Below, piece by piece: positions 16,634 to 24,565 of a stretch of 64,000 bases of DNA. The position numbers and the translations under genes are program-made. The DNA lies in NCBI RefSeq assembly GCF_030264295.1, contig NZ_CP127173.1, positions 3,541,501 to 3,605,500 on the forward strand, written 5' to 3'. A model generated the notes under the pieces. It did no database searches. It saw nothing but the letters and a program-made list of their open reading frames with translations, and was not told where the DNA came from. Source of the DNA: Amycolatopsis nalaikhensis (GTDB taxonomy: Bacteria; Actinomycetota; Actinomycetes; Mycobacteriales; Pseudonocardiaceae). How positions within the stretch are numbered: the first letter of the stretch is position 1; every line of letters begins with the position of its first letter.

Positions 16634-16982
16634 TGCGCTTCCTGGTGATGGTCAAGGCCAGCCCCGAGTCCGAGGCGCCGGGGTTCCAGCCCAGCGCGCG
16701 GGAGCTGGCCGAGATGGCGAAGTTCAACGAGCGGCTGCTGGACGAGGGCCGGATCGTGCTCGCCGAGGGGCTCACGTCGAGCGCCGAAGGGGTGCGCGTC
16801 GTCTTCGAAGGCGAAGCCGAGCCGAAGGTCATCGACGGCCCCTTCGCCGAGACGAAGGGCTCGTCGCCGGGTTCTGGGTGCTCAACGGCGAGTCGCTCGA
16901 GGAGATCGTGGAGCTGATGAAACAGGCCCCGAACCCGGAGGCCAACGGTGGCGTGATGGAGATTCGCACGATCGCCGGGTAG
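16633..16982 (+). CDS. second DGPF/YCII-related protein; frameshifted as read
   Basis: Paralogue of the preceding protein (MRFLVMVKASPESEAPG, then VIDGPFAETK). After ..ETK the frame is lost: the sequence reads GGCTC at 16858-16862, where the sister gene has GAGCTC. Inserting the missing A restores KELVAGFWVLNGESLEEIVELMKQ.. to a TAG at 16980-16982 and a ~116-aa protein. Both halves have normal codon bias and the restored part is typical of the family, so a sequencing error is likelier than a pseudogene. It lies 39 bp upstream of the ECF42 sigma factor. Confidence 0.75.
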
Positions 16983-17021
16983 TGGGTTGCACCGCGTCGT
17001 CGCACCCTGTCTGATGGCCGG

Positions 17022-18287
17022 GTGACGGTTGCGGACACCCGGAGCACGGTCGAAGCGGTTTGGCGGATCGAGTCGCCGCGGCTCATCGCGGGCCTGGCCC
17101 GGATGGCTCGCGGCGACGTCGGTCTCGCCGAGGAGCTGGCGCAGGACGCCCTGGTCGCGGCGCTGGAGCAGTGGCCGGAGTCCGGCGTGCCGCGCAACCC
17201 CGGCGCGTGGCTGATGACGATCGCCAAGCGCCGCGCGGTCGACCAGTTCCGCCGCAACGAGCGGTACGCGGAGAAGCTCGAGGAGGTCGGCCGCGACCAG
17301 CGGCTCGGCGACGGCGTCCTGCCCGACTTCGACGCGGGCCTCGACGACCACATCGAAGACGACGTGCTGCGCCTGCTGTTCGTCGCCTGCCACCCGGTGC
17401 TGAACACCCAGGCGCGGGTGGCGTTGACGCTGCGCATGCTGGGTGGCCTGACGACGGACGAGATCGCGCGCGCGTTCCTGGTGCGCGAGTCGACGATCGC
17501 GCAGCGGATCGTCCGGGCGAAGAAGGCGTTGTCGGCGGCGAAGGTCCCGTTCGAGGTGCCGGAGGGCGACGAGCGCGTCGCCCGGTTGTCGTCCGTGCTC
17601 GAGGTCATCTACCTGGTGTTCAACGAGGGTTATTCGGCCACGCGCGGCGACGACTGGATGCGCCCGGCGCTGTGCGAGGAGGCGATGCGGCTCGGCCGCG
17701 TCCTGGCCGGGCTGATGCCGGGCGAGTCGGAGGTCCACGGCCTGGTCGCGTTGATGGAGCTGCAGGCCTCCCGCGCGAAGGCCCGCACGAAGCCCAACGG
17801 CGAGCCGGTGCTGCTGCTGGACCAGGACCGATCGCGCTGGGACCGCCTGCTGATCCAGCACGGCTTGGCGGCGTTGACGCTGTCGGAGCAGATCGCGGAG
17901 GGAGCGTACGGGCCGTATTCGGCACAGGCGGCGATCGCGGCTTGCCACGCGCGCGCCCGGACGGCGGAGGAGACGGACTGGGCGCGGATCGCGGCGTTGT
18001 ACGAGGGGCTGGGCAAGCTCCAGCCGTCGCCGGTGATCGAGCTGAACCGCGGGGTGGCGGTGGCGATGGCTTACGGGCCCGCTGCCGGGTTGGAGGTCGT
18101 CGATGCCGTGGCAGGGGACCCGGCGTTGAAGGACTACCACCTGCTGCCGAGCGTCCGAGGCGATCTGCTGCAGAAGCTGGGGCGGCTGGCGGAGGCGGAG
18201 AAGGAGTTCCGGCGCGCGGCGGAGATGACGGAGAACGCGCGGGAGCGGGAGCTGCTCCTGAACCGCGCCACCGCGGTGAGCGGCTAG
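17022..18287 (+). CDS. ECF42-family sigma factor with C-terminal TPR-like extension
   Basis: 421 aa, about twice the size of a minimal ECF sigma. Sigma2 is at residues ~15-85 (LIAGLARMARGDVGLAEELAQDALVAA..), and sigma4 is at ~120-175 (LTLRMLGGLTTDEIARAFLVRESTIAQRIVRAKK). The large C-terminal extension (from ~190) starts with YLVFNEGYSAT and contains TPR-like helices (AIAACHARARTAEETDWARIAALYEGL). Linkage to two DGPF genes is the defining context of group ECF42, in which no anti-sigma factor is known and the extension is thought to control activity. The GTG at 17022 gives MTVADTRSTVEAVWRIE. Confidence 0.9.
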   Translation: MTVADTRSTVEAVWRIESPRLIAGLARMARGDVGLAEELAQDALVAALEQWPESGVPRNPGAWLMTIAKRRAVDQFRRNERYAEKLEEVGRDQRLGDGVLPDFDAGLDDHIEDDVLRLLFVACHPVLNTQARVALTLRMLGGLTTDEIARAFLVRESTIAQRIVRAKKALSAAKVPFEVPEGDERVARLSSVLEVIYLVFNEGYSATRGDDWMRPALCEEAMRLGRVLAGLMPGESEVHGLVALMELQASRAKARTKPNGEPVLLLDQDRSRWDRLLIQHGLAALTLSEQIAEGAYGPYSAQAAIAACHARARTAEETDWARIAALYEGLGKLQPSPVIELNRGVAVAMAYGPAAGLEVVDAVAGDPALKDYHLLPSVRGDLLQKLGRLAEAEKEFRRAAEMTENARERELLLNRATAVSG

Positions 18288-18835
18288 CGGTCCCGCCAGG
18301 ACATCGGTGACAGCGTCAAGGCCGCCTCTGCGATCTTCCGCGCCGTCTCCGTCGTGAGCCCCTTCCGCGCCGACTCGATCCACTCGTCCACCCGCCGCAC
18401 CCCGACGTCGCGGTACTCCAACGCCTGCAGCAGCATCTCCAGCTTGTCCGCGTCCTTGGCGCACAACGCTTCCGCCGACTCCCGCGTCTCGTACTCGTCC
18501 ACAGCCGCGCGCACCAGCTCGCGTGACCGCGAAGGCAACGCAGCCGTCTGGTCGGCGGTGATCTCCCGCGGCTCAGGCTTCCGCAGGTAATCGACAGCCG
18601 TCAGGGGCAGGTCGCCCGTGCGCGTCTCCTGCGTGTCGTGCCACAACGCCAGGAACGCCGCTCGCTCCGGAGACGCGCCCTCCTCGACCGCGAGCAACGC
18701 CGCCAGCTGGGCCGCTCGCAAGCTGTGCTCGCCCACCGACTCCGGGTCGCGGACGCCCGCGTGCCACCAGCCCGACCGCCGGACTCGTTTCAGCAGGCCC
18801 AGCTCGTACCCGAACGACGCCAGAGGTGCACTCAT
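18284..18835 (-). CDS. HD-domain phosphohydrolase (YfbR/HDDC2-like 5'-deoxynucleotidase)
   Basis: 183 aa single HD domain. Metal ligands are His37 (VGEHSLR), His66-Asp67 (LWHDTQE) and Asp ~133 (AKDADKLEML), with a WWHAGV motif near residue 25 as in HDDC2/YfbR proteins, which dephosphorylate deoxynucleoside 5'-monophosphates. Full family length. The stop overlaps the 3' end of the ECF42 gene by four bases, and its start is 10 bp from the stop of the lactate permease gene on the same strand, so it could be the last gene of that operon. Confidence 0.85.
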   Translation of the reverse strand: MSAPLASFGYELGLLKRVRRSGWWHAGVRDPESVGEHSLRAAQLAALLAVEEGASPERAAFLALWHDTQETRTGDLPLTAVDYLRKPEPREITADQTAALPSRSRELVRAAVDEYETRESAEALCAKDADKLEMLLQALEYRDVGVRRVDEWIESARKGLTTETARKIAEAALTLSPMSWRDR

Positions 18836-18845
18836 GCCGCCCAGC

Positions 18846-20531
18846 CTAGGGCGACGGGATCATCGCCGTCAGGATCGTCGCCTGCAGGAGTGAGATCACG
18901 CCGACCACCGCCGTCAGCAGCAGGGACCACAGGAACGTCTGCCGCAGCAGCGAGCCCTCCTTGCCGCTCTGGCCGATCGCCGTCGCGCCGATCGACAGGT
19001 TCTGCGGCGAGATCATCTTGCCCATCACGCCGCCCGACGTGTTCGTCGCGCCCGCCAGGATCGGGTTCAGGTTCAGCTGCTGCGCCGAGATCACCTGCAT
19101 CGGGCCGAACAGGCTGTTCGTCGACGCGTCCGAACCCGTCAGGAACACGCCCAGCCAGCCGATGTACGCCGAGAACAGCGGGAACACCGCGCCCGTCGTC
19201 GCCAAGGCCAGGCCCAGCGTCTGCGTCGCGCCCGAGTAGTTCATCACGAACGCGATCGCCAGGATCATGAAGATCGTCGCCAGCGCCCAGCGCATCTGGA
19301 CCAGCGTCGACCAGTACGTCTTGAGCAGCAACGCCGGCCGCGCGCCCATCGCGAACCCGGCGATCACCGCCGCGAGCAACGCCACCGTGCCCGGCGAGAA
19401 CAGGAAGTCCACCGTGAACGTCGCCGCGTAGGGCGCGTTCTTCGCCGTGATCGGCGGGTGCTGGACGACGTGGTTGTGCAGCCCCGGCCACGCGAACACC
19501 CAGTCCGCCTTGTGCAGCAGCTTCGTGAGGTCGAGCCACGCCGGCAGGTTCTTGAAGATCGTGCCGATCCGGGACAGGAAGATCGCCAGGATCAGGATGA
19601 CGTACGGCATCCACGCGTACAGCGCGCCACGCTCGGCCTGCGCCGCTCCGAGACTCTTGACAGCGCTTTCTTCGCCGTCGAACCGCCACACCGTCGCGGG
19701 CTGCCAGAACCGCGTCAGGACCCACAGCGCGGCCATCGCGGTGAGCGCGGCGAGGACGTCGACCAGGCTGGCGCTGATGTAGTTCGACGCCACGAACTGC
19801 ATGGCGGCGAACGCGAGCCCGGCCGTCAGCACCGCCGGCCACACCTCGAGCATGCGCTTCCAGCCCGCCAGCACCACGACCAGGAACGCCGGGATGATCA
19901 GCGCCAGCACCGGCACCTGCCGCCCGACCATCGCCGAGAACAGCTCGGTCGCCTGGTCCTGCTTGAGGTGCATGATCGGCGCGGTCAGCCTGCCCAGCAC
20001 GATCAGCGGGTTGCCGAGCCCGCCGAACGCCACCGGCGCGGTGTTCGCCAGCAGCGCCAGCACGACGGCCTTCACCGGCGGGAACCCGAGCGCGGCCATC
20101 ATCGCCGCGGTGATCGCGATCGGCGACCCGCCACCCGCGACGCCTTCGAGCAGCGCGCCGAACGCGAACGCGATGAGCAGCGCCTGCAGCCGCCGGTCCT
20201 CGCTGAACCCGGCCAGCACCCGCTTGATGCTGTCGAACCGGCCGGTGGCGACCGTGACGTTGTGGAAGTACACCGCGTGGAACGCGATCCAGGCCACCGA
20301 CCACACGCCGAACAGCACGCCCATCGCCGCGGAGTCGAACGCCAGCGCGGCCGGCATCCGGTACAGCAGCAGCGCGACGCCGAGCGCGGTGACCAGCGCG
20401 AGCGCGGCCGAAAGGTGCGCGGAGAAGCGGACCACGCCGAGCGCGACCAGCAGCACCACGATCGGCAGCGCGGCGAGCAGCGCGGACAGCCACAGCCCGC
20501 CCGCCGGCTGGTAGTCCTGGAGCCAGGTCAT
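18846..20531 (-). CDS. lctP: L-lactate permease
   Basis: 561 aa with about 13 hydrophobic segments across the whole length. Family signatures include ALLEGVAGGGSPIAITAAMM, VAFGGLGNPLIVLG, GSDASTNSLFGPMQ and the terminal NTSGGVMGKMISPQNLSIG. LctP proteins are proton-coupled lactate and glycolate importers. The ATG (20529-20531) overlaps the stop of the IclR gene upstream (TGA 20528-20530), so the regulator and transporter are translated as a coupled pair. No lactate dehydrogenase gene is nearby. Confidence 0.9.
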   Translation of the reverse strand: MTWLQDYQPAGGLWLSALLAALPIVVLLVALGVVRFSAHLSAALALVTALGVALLLYRMPAALAFDSAAMGVLFGVWSVAWIAFHAVYFHNVTVATGRFDSIKRVLAGFSEDRRLQALLIAFAFGALLEGVAGGGSPIAITAAMMAALGFPPVKAVVLALLANTAPVAFGGLGNPLIVLGRLTAPIMHLKQDQATELFSAMVGRQVPVLALIIPAFLVVVLAGWKRMLEVWPAVLTAGLAFAAMQFVASNYISASLVDVLAALTAMAALWVLTRFWQPATVWRFDGEESAVKSLGAAQAERGALYAWMPYVILILAIFLSRIGTIFKNLPAWLDLTKLLHKADWVFAWPGLHNHVVQHPPITAKNAPYAATFTVDFLFSPGTVALLAAVIAGFAMGARPALLLKTYWSTLVQMRWALATIFMILAIAFVMNYSGATQTLGLALATTGAVFPLFSAYIGWLGVFLTGSDASTNSLFGPMQVISAQQLNLNPILAGATNTSGGVMGKMISPQNLSIGATAIGQSGKEGSLLRQTFLWSLLLTAVVGVISLLQATILTAMIPSP

Positions 20532-21355
20532 ACCCGCTGCCCCCGGACGTAGCCGAGGCGCAGCGAAAGGGCGGCGGCCGTCCCGGCGACGGACGCGCCG
20601 AGCTCGTCGAGGCGGCGCAGCACGCGCGGCGCGGGCCCGGCGATGCTGATGGCGGCGATCGGCCGTCCCGAGTGGTCGCGGACGGCGGCGGCCACGCACC
20701 CGACGTCCGGCTCGTTCTCGACCTCGTCGATCGCCCAGCCACGACGGCTGGTCCGCGCGAGCTCGTCCAGCAGCCGGTGCGGGTCGCTGATCGTCTTGAG
20801 CGTCAACGGATCCAGCTTCATCCGCCGGACGCGCTCGGCGCGGTCGGCTTCCGGCAGCGCGGCGAGCCAGGCCTTCCCGAGCGACGTCGCGTGCTGCGGC
20901 CGTCGCGTGCCGAGGCGGCAGGCGAGCGTCACGGCGCTGGCGCTGCGTTCGGTGGCGACGTAGACCATGGTGTCGTTGTCCGGCACGGCGAGGTAGGTGG
21001 TCTCGCCCGAACGTTCCGCGAGCGACGCGAGGTACCGCGGCGCGCAGCGGTGCAGGTCGGTCGCCGCCATGGCGCGGGCGCCGAGCTCGACGAGCCGCGT
21101 CCCCAGCCGCACGCGGCCGGTGACCTGGTCGGCTTCGAGGTACTCGAGGTTCTTCAGGGTGCCGACGATGCGGTAGGCGGCACTGCGGGAAAGCCCCAGT
21201 TGCCGCGCGATCGCATTGGTGGAAATCTCCTGGTGCCGGCCCACGTGCTCGAGCACCGCGAGCCCGCGTTCGAGAGTGCCGCTTGATTCCAGCCCGCGCT
21301 CCGGTGCCACGTTGCCCTCCGTTGGACGTCCCGGTGTCCGCTCAGCGGTACGCAT
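20528..21355 (-). CDS. IclR-family transcriptional regulator of the lactate permease
   Basis: 275 aa. The N-terminal winged helix (residues ~25-85: GTLERGLAVLEHVGRHQEIS, then ARQLGLSRSAAYRIVGTLKN) is followed by the IclR effector domain (TVYVATE-like segment MVYVATERSASAVT, then WAIDEVENEPDVGCVAAAVRD). The ATG at 21355 gives a short N-terminal tail; a GTG at 21310 would also leave the winged helix intact. IclR proteins often sense small organic acids, so control of lctP in response to lactate or a related acid is plausible. Confidence 0.85.
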   Translation of the reverse strand: MRTAERTPGRPTEGNVAPERGLESSGTLERGLAVLEHVGRHQEISTNAIARQLGLSRSAAYRIVGTLKNLEYLEADQVTGRVRLGTRLVELGARAMAATDLHRCAPRYLASLAERSGETTYLAVPDNDTMVYVATERSASAVTLACRLGTRRPQHATSLGKAWLAALPEADRAERVRRMKLDPLTLKTISDPHRLLDELARTSRRGWAIDEVENEPDVGCVAAAVRDHSGRPIAAISIAGPAPRVLRRLDELGASVAGTAAALSLRLGYVRGQRV

Positions 21356-21393
21356 TTCCGCTGGGTGGGGTTGGACGGTAACACCTCCGATGA

Positions 21394-21406
21394 ATCTTCG
21401 GAAGAT
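21394..21406. promoter_or_regulatory. candidate IclR operator ATCTTC-G-GAAGAT
   Basis: A perfect inverted repeat of six bases about a single G, 39 bp upstream of the iclR ATG. IclR proteins usually autoregulate through short palindromes near the promoter. Assignment rests only on position and symmetry. Confidence 0.4.
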
Positions 21407-21536
21407 CTTGGAATAACTCGGAACAATGCGAGTGCTTGCGCACGCTAATTGGTACAACCTCCGATGGTTAAGTTCCCTACCAATGGCGGTTGCGCGGCGC
21501 GGACCAGGCGCGTTCGACAAGTTCGACAACGTTGTC

Positions 21537-21572
21537 GTTCAGGTCCGTGAATGCGCATTCACGGACCTGAAC
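21537..21572. repeat. 36-bp perfect palindrome
   Basis: GTTCAGGTCCGTGAATGC (21537-21554) is followed immediately by its exact reverse complement (21555-21572), with no loop. As RNA it would form an 18-bp hairpin. It is unrelated in sequence to the neighbouring stem-loop except for the GAATG core. Confidence 0.8.
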
Positions 21573-21586
21573 AGTTTCTCAGGATT

Positions 21587-21729
21587 ACGAATACCGGGCC
21601 GCGGTGCGCACCGCCCGACGTCGCGAATGACTCATTCGGGACCTCAGGCGTCCCGAATGAGTCATTCGCGGCGCCTGGTGGGCCGTCGGGCGAGGGTGCG
21701 GGTCACGAATACCGAGCCGCGGTGCGCAC
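21587..21729. repeat. 25-nt direct repeat of the tetR 3' end flanking a stem-loop element
   Basis: Positions 21587-21611 and 21705-21729 share 24 of 25 bases (ACGAATACCG[G/A]GCCGCGGTGCGCAC). The second copy encodes the last residues of the TetR protein (VRTAARYS). The duplication brackets the 21622-21670 palindrome, as if insertion of the element had duplicated its target. Confidence 0.7.
21622..21670. terminator. 21-bp stem-loop with GAATGACTCATTC core
   Basis: Arms 21622-21642 and 21650-21670 pair perfectly around a 7-nt loop. Each arm is itself nearly palindromic (GAATGASTCATTC), so the element can also form a cruciform of two small hairpins. Related copies are at 63872-63888 and 63902-63924. 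It is downstream of tetR and may act as its terminator. Confidence 0.7.
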
Positions 21730-22269
21730 TTCCGCGAGGGCTTGGCGCGCGGTTTCGCCGAAGTCGGCACCGGCCGTGTCCAGCCACCGTTCGAGTGCGA
21801 TTTTCATGGCGAGCGCGCCCAGTTCGGCGGCGACGCAGGCGGTCAGCTCGGCGAAGCCGCGCGCCTTGAGCGCGTCGGTCATCGCGGCCGTGAGTGCCAG
21901 CCCCTTCAGGGCCTCGCGCTCGCGCAGCTCCGGGTTGGCGGTGATCACCGACCGCCGGAGGGCGCTGAACTCGCGGTGCTCCGGCGTGAAGATCTCCCGG
22001 CCGGCGGCGGCGATGGCGTGGCCCACCGCCTCGAGCGGGTTCGCCGCGCCCTGCGCGTCGGCGATCGCCTTGGCGAGCAGCTCGGCCATCGTGCCGCCGC
22101 CGAAGAGCACTTCGCGCTTGTCCTGGAAGTGCCGGAAGAACGTGCTCTTCGTCAGGCCGGCGCGCTGGGCGATGTCGATCACCGTGGTGTTCTCGTAGCC
22201 GCGCTCGGCGAACAGGTCGAGGGCGGCTCGGCTCAGCCGCTCTCGCGCGTTCGGTTGCCAGCGGGCCAT
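21703..22269 (-). CDS. TetR-family repressor of the divergent quinone oxidoreductase
   Basis: 188 aa. The N-terminal helix-turn-helix is clear (residues ~8-55: ARERLSRAALDLFAERGYENTTVIDIAQRAGLTKSTFFRHF, given here in parts only as ERLSRAALDLFAERGY and AGLTKSTFFRHF). The C-terminal ligand domain is divergent. ATG 22269 is chosen over upstream alternatives because it leaves the operator at 22287-22325 outside the gene. It is divergent from the NADPH:quinone-type oxidoreductase at 22351, a common arrangement for repressor and target. Confidence 0.9.
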   Translation of the reverse strand: MARWQPNARERLSRAALDLFAERGYENTTVIDIAQRAGLTKSTFFRHFQDKREVLFGGGTMAELLAKAIADAQGAANPLEAVGHAIAAAGREIFTPEHREFSALRRSVITANPELREREALKGLALTAAMTDALKARGFAELTACVAAELGALAMKIALERWLDTAGADFGETARQALAEVRTAARYS

Positions 22270-22286
22270 GCGACCCAGTTTACGGC

Positions 22287-22325
22287 ACTTGGTCCCGTCA
22301 TGGGTGTACGGTGATGGGACCAAGT
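22287..22325. promoter_or_regulatory. inverted-repeat operator ACTTGGTCCC..GGGACCAAGT in the tetR/oxidoreductase divergent promoter
   Basis: Ten-base half sites at 22287-22296 and 22316-22325 are perfect inverts separated by 19 bases, placed 18 bp before tetR and 26 bp before the oxidoreductase start. The half-site content and position suggest binding by the adjacent TetR and simultaneous control of both genes. Confidence 0.7.
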
Positions 22326-22350
22326 CTCATCACTCACCTCAGGAGGTCCC

Positions 22351-23265
22351 ATGAGCCGCGCAGTCGTCTACGAGAAGTTCGGTGGTCCCGAAGTGCTGGA
22401 GCTGCGCGAAGTCCCGGAACCGCACGCCGGGCCGGGCGAGGTGCGCGTCCGCGTCACGGCCGCCGGGCTCAACCCCATGGACTGGGGCCTCGCCGCGCGG
22501 CCCGAGGCGGCGGCGCGGTTCGGCATCACGCTGCCGTCCGGGTTCGGGTACGACTTCGCGGGCGTCGTCGACGAGGTCGGGCCCGGTGCCACCGGCTTCA
22601 CCGCGGGCGACCGCGTGTTCGGCGGCGTGCTAGCCCGGGCCGTCGCCGACCACGTGGTCGTCAAGGTGCCCGTCCCGGCACCCGACGCGCTCTACCCGAC
22701 GCCGTCCGGGATCAGCGACGAGGTCGCGAGCACGCTGGCGGTCGCCGGTTCCTCCGCGGTCGCCGCGCTGGCCGCCGTCGGCCTGCGGTCCGGCGACACC
22801 CTCCTGGTCGGCGGGGCCGCCGGGGGCGTGGGCATCTTCGCCGTCCAGCTCGCGAAGCTCGCCGGAGCCACCGTCATCGGCACCGCCTCGGAAGGCACGT
22901 TCGAGTTCCTCCGGAAGCTCGGCGCCGAGCCCGTCACCTACGGTCCCGGTCTGGCGGACCGCGTCCGGGGCATCACCGCGGCGACGGACCTCTACGGCAC
23001 CGAGACGGCCGAGGCCGCGCTGGCCCTCGGCGTGCCGCCCGAGCGCATCTCGACGATCGCCGCGGGCCCGACCCCGCCGGGCGGCGTGCGCGCGACCGGC
23101 GGCGCCGACGCGGAACCGGGTGCCCTGAAGAAGATCACCGACGCGATCGTCGCCGGGCAGCTCACCGTGCCGATCGCCGAGGTCTTCCCGGTCGAGCGGA
23201 TTCGCGACGCCGTCGCGCTGCAGGCCGCGCGGCACGTCCACGGCAAGGTCGTCGTCACGCTCTGA
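22351..23265 (+). CDS. NADPH-dependent quinone oxidoreductase (zinc-free MDR family)
   Basis: 304 aa medium-chain dehydrogenase/reductase. The GroES-like N-terminus (YEKFGGPEVLELREVPEP, AGLNPMDWG) is followed by a Rossmann domain with the nucleotide-binding GGAAGGVGIFAVQLAK. The structural and catalytic zinc cysteines of alcohol dehydrogenases are absent, as in quinone reductases. ATG 22351 is preceded by AGGAGGT (22341-22347). It is under the divergent TetR and is likely induced by quinones or electrophiles; substrate not assignable. Confidence 0.9.
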   Translation: MSRAVVYEKFGGPEVLELREVPEPHAGPGEVRVRVTAAGLNPMDWGLAARPEAAARFGITLPSGFGYDFAGVVDEVGPGATGFTAGDRVFGGVLARAVADHVVVKVPVPAPDALYPTPSGISDEVASTLAVAGSSAVAALAAVGLRSGDTLLVGGAAGGVGIFAVQLAKLAGATVIGTASEGTFEFLRKLGAEPVTYGPGLADRVRGITAATDLYGTETAEAALALGVPPERISTIAAGPTPPGGVRATGGADAEPGALKKITDAIVAGQLTVPIAEVFPVERIRDAVALQAARHVHGKVVVTL

Positions 23266-23335
23266 GCGCTCAGGGGCGAGACGCGGGCCACGGACTCAGG
23301 GTCCTCACAGCGCCCGGCGGGCACCATCCGCACCG

Positions 23336-24565
23336 ATGACCGCCCGAAACCCCTTCCGCACCCGCGCGTCCGTGGCCGCCGGGCGGCTGACCGCCTGGCT
23401 GTCGCGCAGCTCGGGTCTCGGCCGCGGCGGCGTGATCGGCGGCCGCGTCACGCTGGCGCTCGACCCGCGTGCCCTGCGCCGGCTCGGCCGGGAGCGCACG
23501 GTCGTGCTCGTCACCGGCACCAACGGCAAGACGACGACGTCGCTCATGCTCACCCGGGCGCTGGCGGCGCTGGCCGAGGTCGCCGCGAACAGCGACGGCG
23601 CGAACATGCCCGACGGGATCCTCGCCGCGCTGGCCGCCCGCCCGGACGCGCCGTACGCGGTGCTCGAAGTGGACGAAACGTACGTGCCGTGGGTCGCCGA
23701 ACAGCTCCAGCCCGCGGTGCTCGTGCTGCTCAACCTCAGCCGCGACCAGCTCGACCGCGTCGGCGAGGTCCGCGCGACCGAGCGCGACCTGCGGGCCGCG
23801 ATCGCCGCGCTGCCCGGCACGGTGGTCGTCGCGAACTGCGACGACGTGCTGGTCGCGTCCGCGGCGAGCGCGGCCGCGAAGCCGCTGTGGGTCGGCACGG
23901 GCCGCCGGTGGACCGGCGACTCGACGGCGTGCCCGCGCTGCGACGGCCGCGTCGAAACCCGCGGCGGGAGCTGGCACTGCGGCTGCGGGCTGGCCCGCCC
24001 GGAGCCCGGCTGGACCCTCGACGGCGACCTCGTCCGCACGCCGGGCGGCCGCCAGGTCGACCTGGACCTGCGGCTGCCCGGCGACGCGAACCGCGCGAAC
24101 GCGGCGTTCGCGATGGCGGCGGCGCACCGGCTCGGCGTGCCGCCGCACACCGCCGCGGCCCGGCTGCGCACGATCACCGACATCGGCGGCCGCTACCGGA
24201 CGATCCGCCGGTCGCGGCACTCCGTGCGGCTGATGCTGGCGAAGAACCCGGCCGGCTGGGCGGAAACGCTGCGCGTGCTGGACGAGGACACCCCGGTCGT
24301 GGTCGCGGTCAACGCCCAGGAGGCCGACGGCCGCGACCTGTCCTGGCTCTGGGACGTCCACTTCGAGCGCCTGCGCGGGCGGCAGGTGGTCGTCACCGGC
24401 GAGCGCAGTGCCGACCTGGCCGTGCGGCTCTGCTACGCCGAGGTCGCGCACTGGGCCGAGCCGGACCCGGTGGCGGCGATCGACGCGCTGCCGCCCGGCG
24501 GCGTCGAGCTGGTCGCCAACTACACGGCGTTCCGCGAGCTGGTCGGCAGGTTGCCCGGTGCGTGA
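23336..24565 (+). CDS. murT: MurT, lipid II isoglutaminyl synthase subunit
   Basis: 409 aa Mur-ligase homologue that, with GatD, amidates the alpha-carboxyl of D-Glu in lipid II. Walker A TGTNGKTTTS is at residues 60-69. A four-Cys zinc ribbon typical of MurT inserts in the central domain: Cys199, Cys202, Cys215 and Cys217. The C-terminal DUF1727 domain includes ..LAKNPAGWAETL. Length matches the family. The ATG at 23336 lacks a strong Shine-Dalgarno sequence but gives the usual Arg-rich start before VTLALDPRALRRLG. It overlaps gatD by eight bases. Confidence 0.95.
   Translation: MTARNPFRTRASVAAGRLTAWLSRSSGLGRGGVIGGRVTLALDPRALRRLGRERTVVLVTGTNGKTTTSLMLTRALAALAEVAANSDGANMPDGILAALAARPDAPYAVLEVDETYVPWVAEQLQPAVLVLLNLSRDQLDRVGEVRATERDLRAAIAALPGTVVVANCDDVLVASAASAAAKPLWVGTGRRWTGDSTACPRCDGRVETRGGSWHCGCGLARPEPGWTLDGDLVRTPGGRQVDLDLRLPGDANRANAAFAMAAAHRLGVPPHTAAARLRTITDIGGRYRTIRRSRHSVRLMLAKNPAGWAETLRVLDEDTPVVVAVNAQEADGRDLSWLWDVHFERLRGRQVVVTGERSADLAVRLCYAEVAHWAEPDPVAAIDALPPGGVELVANYTAFRELVGRLPGA

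Larger units (their letters stand above)
21356..21702. promoter_or_regulatory. 347-bp intergenic region: iclR promoter and three palindromic elements
   Basis: No gene is seen here. Nearest iclR are CCTCCGATG repeats at ~21384 and ~21459 and the 13-bp palindrome ATCTTCGGAAGAT (21394-21406), in a locally A+T-richer stretch that should hold the iclR-lctP promoter. Further along lie a 36-bp perfect palindrome (21537-21572), a 21-bp stem-loop (21622-21670) and a 25-nt direct repeat of the tetR 3' end. The last two follow the tetR stop and may end its transcript. Confidence 0.6.
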
